This document shows, one piece after another, positions 5,017 to 6,635 of a DNA stretch of 6,635 nt (its first letter is position 1; every line of letters starts with the position of its first letter). The notes under the pieces were generated by a model that had not been told where the DNA came from, made no database searches, and saw only the letters and a list, made by a program, of their open reading frames with translations. The stretch comes from Pseudomonadota bacterium (GTDB taxonomy: Bacteria; Pseudomonadota; Alphaproteobacteria; Rhizobiales; Rhizobiaceae), in assembly GCA_023399635.1 (NCBI GenBank), contig JAEWOP010000010.1, positions 1 through 6,635 of the forward strand, written 5' to 3'. A program made the position numbers and the translations under genes.

Positions 5017-6006
5017 ATGAACCTCCGGTTCAACGACAGGGAGATCCGCAACGCGGCGCGCTTCAATCGCCTTCTGCGGCTCCTGCCCCGCTACCACACA
5101 GACCGCCGCATCAACGCGCGGGTGATCCAGGGACTCCTCCGGGCATGGGACGCTATCCCGCGGCCTTTCGCGAGCAGTGATGATCTGCGGATAGAAGACA
5201 GGGAGATCCCGTCCCAGGGGCGACCGCTTCGGTTGCGACTGATCGTCCCGAAGACGCCGCCGCGGGGACTTTACCTCACCTTTCACGGCGGCGCCTGGGT
5301 AATGGGAACGCCGCGCGCCGACGACCCCATCAACAAGACGATCGCTGAAGGGTGCGGCGTCGTGGTTGCCAGCGTCGATCATCACCTGGCCCATGACGAC
5401 CGGCTGCATCTCGCAATCGCCGACTCACGGCGGGCGGCGGAATGGACCTGGCTTGCCGCGCAGGAATTCAAGGTCGAGCGCATCATCGTCGGGGGCCAAT
5501 CCTCCGGTGCGCATCTGGCAGCCTGTGCGCTTCTCCACCTGCGAGACCTGGAGAAGACGGCAGCCCAGGGAGAGCCTGCAAGGCTTGCCGGCGCCGTGTT
5601 GTTCTACGGTGCCTATGACATGGCGGGATCGCCGGGTCTGCGGCGATCCTCGCCTAGAGCGCCGCTGATCGACGGGCAGGCTGCCTACCGCAACCTGTTG
5701 CGGCTGACGCCGGGGCTGAGTGACGCGGAGCGACGAGACCCGCAGCTTTCCCCGCTTTACGCGGATCTGGCGGGACTGCCTCCCGCCCTTTTCATCGCCG
5801 GCGAGCTTGACCCGGTCTTCGATGACAGCGTGCGGATGGCTGAGCGCTGGAATGACGCAAACGCAAACGCCCGGTTCATCCCGGTTCCACAAGGCGTGCA
5901 TGGTTTCGACCGGCTCCCGCTGGCAATCGCCGGAAAGGTGCATGCGCATGTTCGCGAAACGATGAGGCAATGGCTGCAGCCGGATGAGCCCAGATCAAGC
6001 CCGTGA
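5017..6006 (+). CDS. HSL-type alpha/beta-hydrolase (esterase/lipase family)
   Basis: This 329-residue protein of the alpha/beta-hydrolase fold-3 (hormone-sensitive lipase-like) group probably hydrolyses small carboxylic esters in the cytosol. Visible elements are the oxyanion motif HGGAW (90-94), the nucleophile elbow GQSSG with S162, the acid D265 in GELDPV and H295 in QGVHGF. The Ser-Asp-His triad is complete. The usual YRLAPE segment after the oxyanion hole is replaced by HHLAHDD (122-128). An N-terminal helical cap region covers about 1-50. The ATG at 5017 gives normal length but has a poor ribosome site; GAGGA at 4996-5000 lies 16 bases upstream, overlapping the end of the previous gene. 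Its distance would better suit an in-frame CTG at 5005. An open extension back to 4834 overlaps the DUF2243 gene and is probably spurious. It is the last gene of the operon, followed by a hairpin terminator. Confidence 0.92.
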   Translation: MNLRFNDREIRNAARFNRLLRLLPRYHTDRRINARVIQGLLRAWDAIPRPFASSDDLRIEDREIPSQGRPLRLRLIVPKTPPRGLYLTFHGGAWVMGTPRADDPINKTIAEGCGVVVASVDHHLAHDDRLHLAIADSRRAAEWTWLAAQEFKVERIIVGGQSSGAHLAACALLHLRDLEKTAAQGEPARLAGAVLFYGAYDMAGSPGLRRSSPRAPLIDGQAAYRNLLRLTPGLSDAERRDPQLSPLYADLAGLPPALFIAGELDPVFDDSVRMAERWNDANANARFIPVPQGVHGFDRLPLAIAGKVHAHVRETMRQWLQPDEPRSSP

Positions 6007-6014
6007 AAACGCAA

Positions 6015-6041
6015 AAGGCGCCGCGGATTGCGCGGCGCCTT
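6015..6041. terminator. Hairpin terminator between convergent genes
   Basis: An 11-base perfect stem (6015-6025 with 6031-6041) is very GC-rich and encloses the 5-base loop GATTG. Read on the minus strand, the stem is followed by CTTTTGCGTTTTC, a broken T-rich run, so it should end the membrane-protein transcript. On the + strand only TT follows directly. It lies 8 bases after the hydrolase stop and 11 bases after the minus-strand gene stop, so it probably serves both. Confidence 0.75.
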
Positions 6042-6052
6042 GCATGTTCGCG

Positions 6053-6635
6053 TCAATGGGCAGGAGGGATGTCTCGCCCGTGCGGGTGGTCCGGGTTCGG
6101 CACATGGGTCAGCCGCTCCGCCACCGCTTCCGGCCGCCCTTCCGGGCCGTAGATCGATATGTGGAGGCCCCAGTAAGCCGTGACGAAGATGACGAGAGCT
6201 GCCGCCAGACCGGCGGGGACACCTGCCACCGCCTTCTTCAGCGCCGGCATGAAGTAGACCTCGCGGGTGTGGTCTGCAGCGATCGCGACAATCACCGCCA
6301 TGATCAAAGCATGCCCAATCAAATCGATACGGCCAAAGGGATATACTGCAGCATTGAAGATGATGAACAGTGCAACAGCCGACAGCCGGCGGACGAGCGG
6401 GGTCCAGAGCAGTCCAAAGCCCATGGTGAACTCCGCCACACCAGCCATCGGAATGAAGACGTCACGCGGCATGCCGAAGGTCAGGAAGGGCTTTTCCTCA
6501 ACCAGCGGATAGAACCAGTCCGGATAGGCGAACTTCTCAAGACTCGACCACATCAGCGCGATGGCCACGCCCCAGCGCAGCACCTCGAACCTGTGCTTGC
6601 GCCAGGCCTCGTTGCCGGAGGCCTCGAGGACGAGG
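6053..6635 (-). CDS. Multi-helix membrane protein, DoxX-like, 5' end outside window
   Basis: The frame is open from the TGA at 6053-6055 to the window edge, giving at least 193 residues with the N-terminus missing. The first possible internal start is GTG at 6583, but the upstream residues (ending NEAWRKHRFEVLRWG) look like coding sequence leading into a helix, so the true start lies outside. About four membrane helices are visible: ALMWSSLEKFAYP, the segment from PMAGVAEFTMGFGLLW, the segment from LSAVALFIIFNAAVYPFG together with LIGHALIMAVIVAIA, and VPAGLAAALVIFVTAYWG. The protein ends in a His/Pro-rich polar tail (HVPNPDHPHGRDIPPAH). The EKF...P and GxxE patterns recall DoxX-like small membrane proteins, but I cannot assign the family with certainty. 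It converges on the hydrolase gene. Confidence 0.75.
   Translation of the reverse strand, partial: LVLEASGNEAWRKHRFEVLRWGVAIALMWSSLEKFAYPDWFYPLVEEKPFLTFGMPRDVFIPMAGVAEFTMGFGLLWTPLVRRLSAVALFIIFNAAVYPFGRIDLIGHALIMAVIVAIAADHTREVYFMPALKKAVAGVPAGLAAALVIFVTAYWGLHISIYGPEGRPEAVAERLTHVPNPDHPHGRDIPPAH

Overview
The window is GC-rich, gene-dense DNA with the look of an alphaproteobacterium, most likely from the Rhizobiales (Rhizobium/Ensifer/Agrobacterium-like). The basis is strong G/C third positions, gaps of tens of bases between genes, and the gene families present. This placement is an impression from codon use and gene content, not a database result. No rRNA, tRNA, insertion sequence, CRISPR array or prophage gene is visible.

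Left part (1-2936). A complete msrB (methionine-R-sulfoxide reductase) on the + strand converges on a two-gene minus-strand unit, a LysR-family regulator followed by a small EutQ-like cupin. Between these two lies a 23-bp dyad with the geometry of a LysR-type operator. Divergent from the LysR gene is a 10-helix EamA/DMT-family transporter. The shared 158-bp gap between them holds several short palindromes.

Right part (2946-6052). A TetR-family repressor gene (minus strand, converging on the transporter gene) is divergent from a + strand gene for a YjgH-type RidA-family protein. Between them are three near-identical 15-bp palindromes of consensus CATACGCNSCGTATG. The middle one sits inside a good sigma-70-like promoter (TTGACA, 17 bp, TATTTC). 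Downstream on the + strand are a DUF2243 membrane protein with an extra C-terminal domain and an HSL-type alpha/beta-hydrolase. A strong hairpin terminator follows. The simplest reading is one TetR-controlled operon, RidA/YjgH-like - DUF2243 - esterase, probably induced by a small molecule. Its substrate cannot be read from the sequence.

Right edge (6053-6635). The 3' part of a multi-helix membrane protein gene on the minus strand runs off the window. It shares the terminator region with the esterase gene.

The most notable content is the triple-operator TetR switch and the gene cassette it appears to control. No stretch longer than 300 bases lacks a gene.
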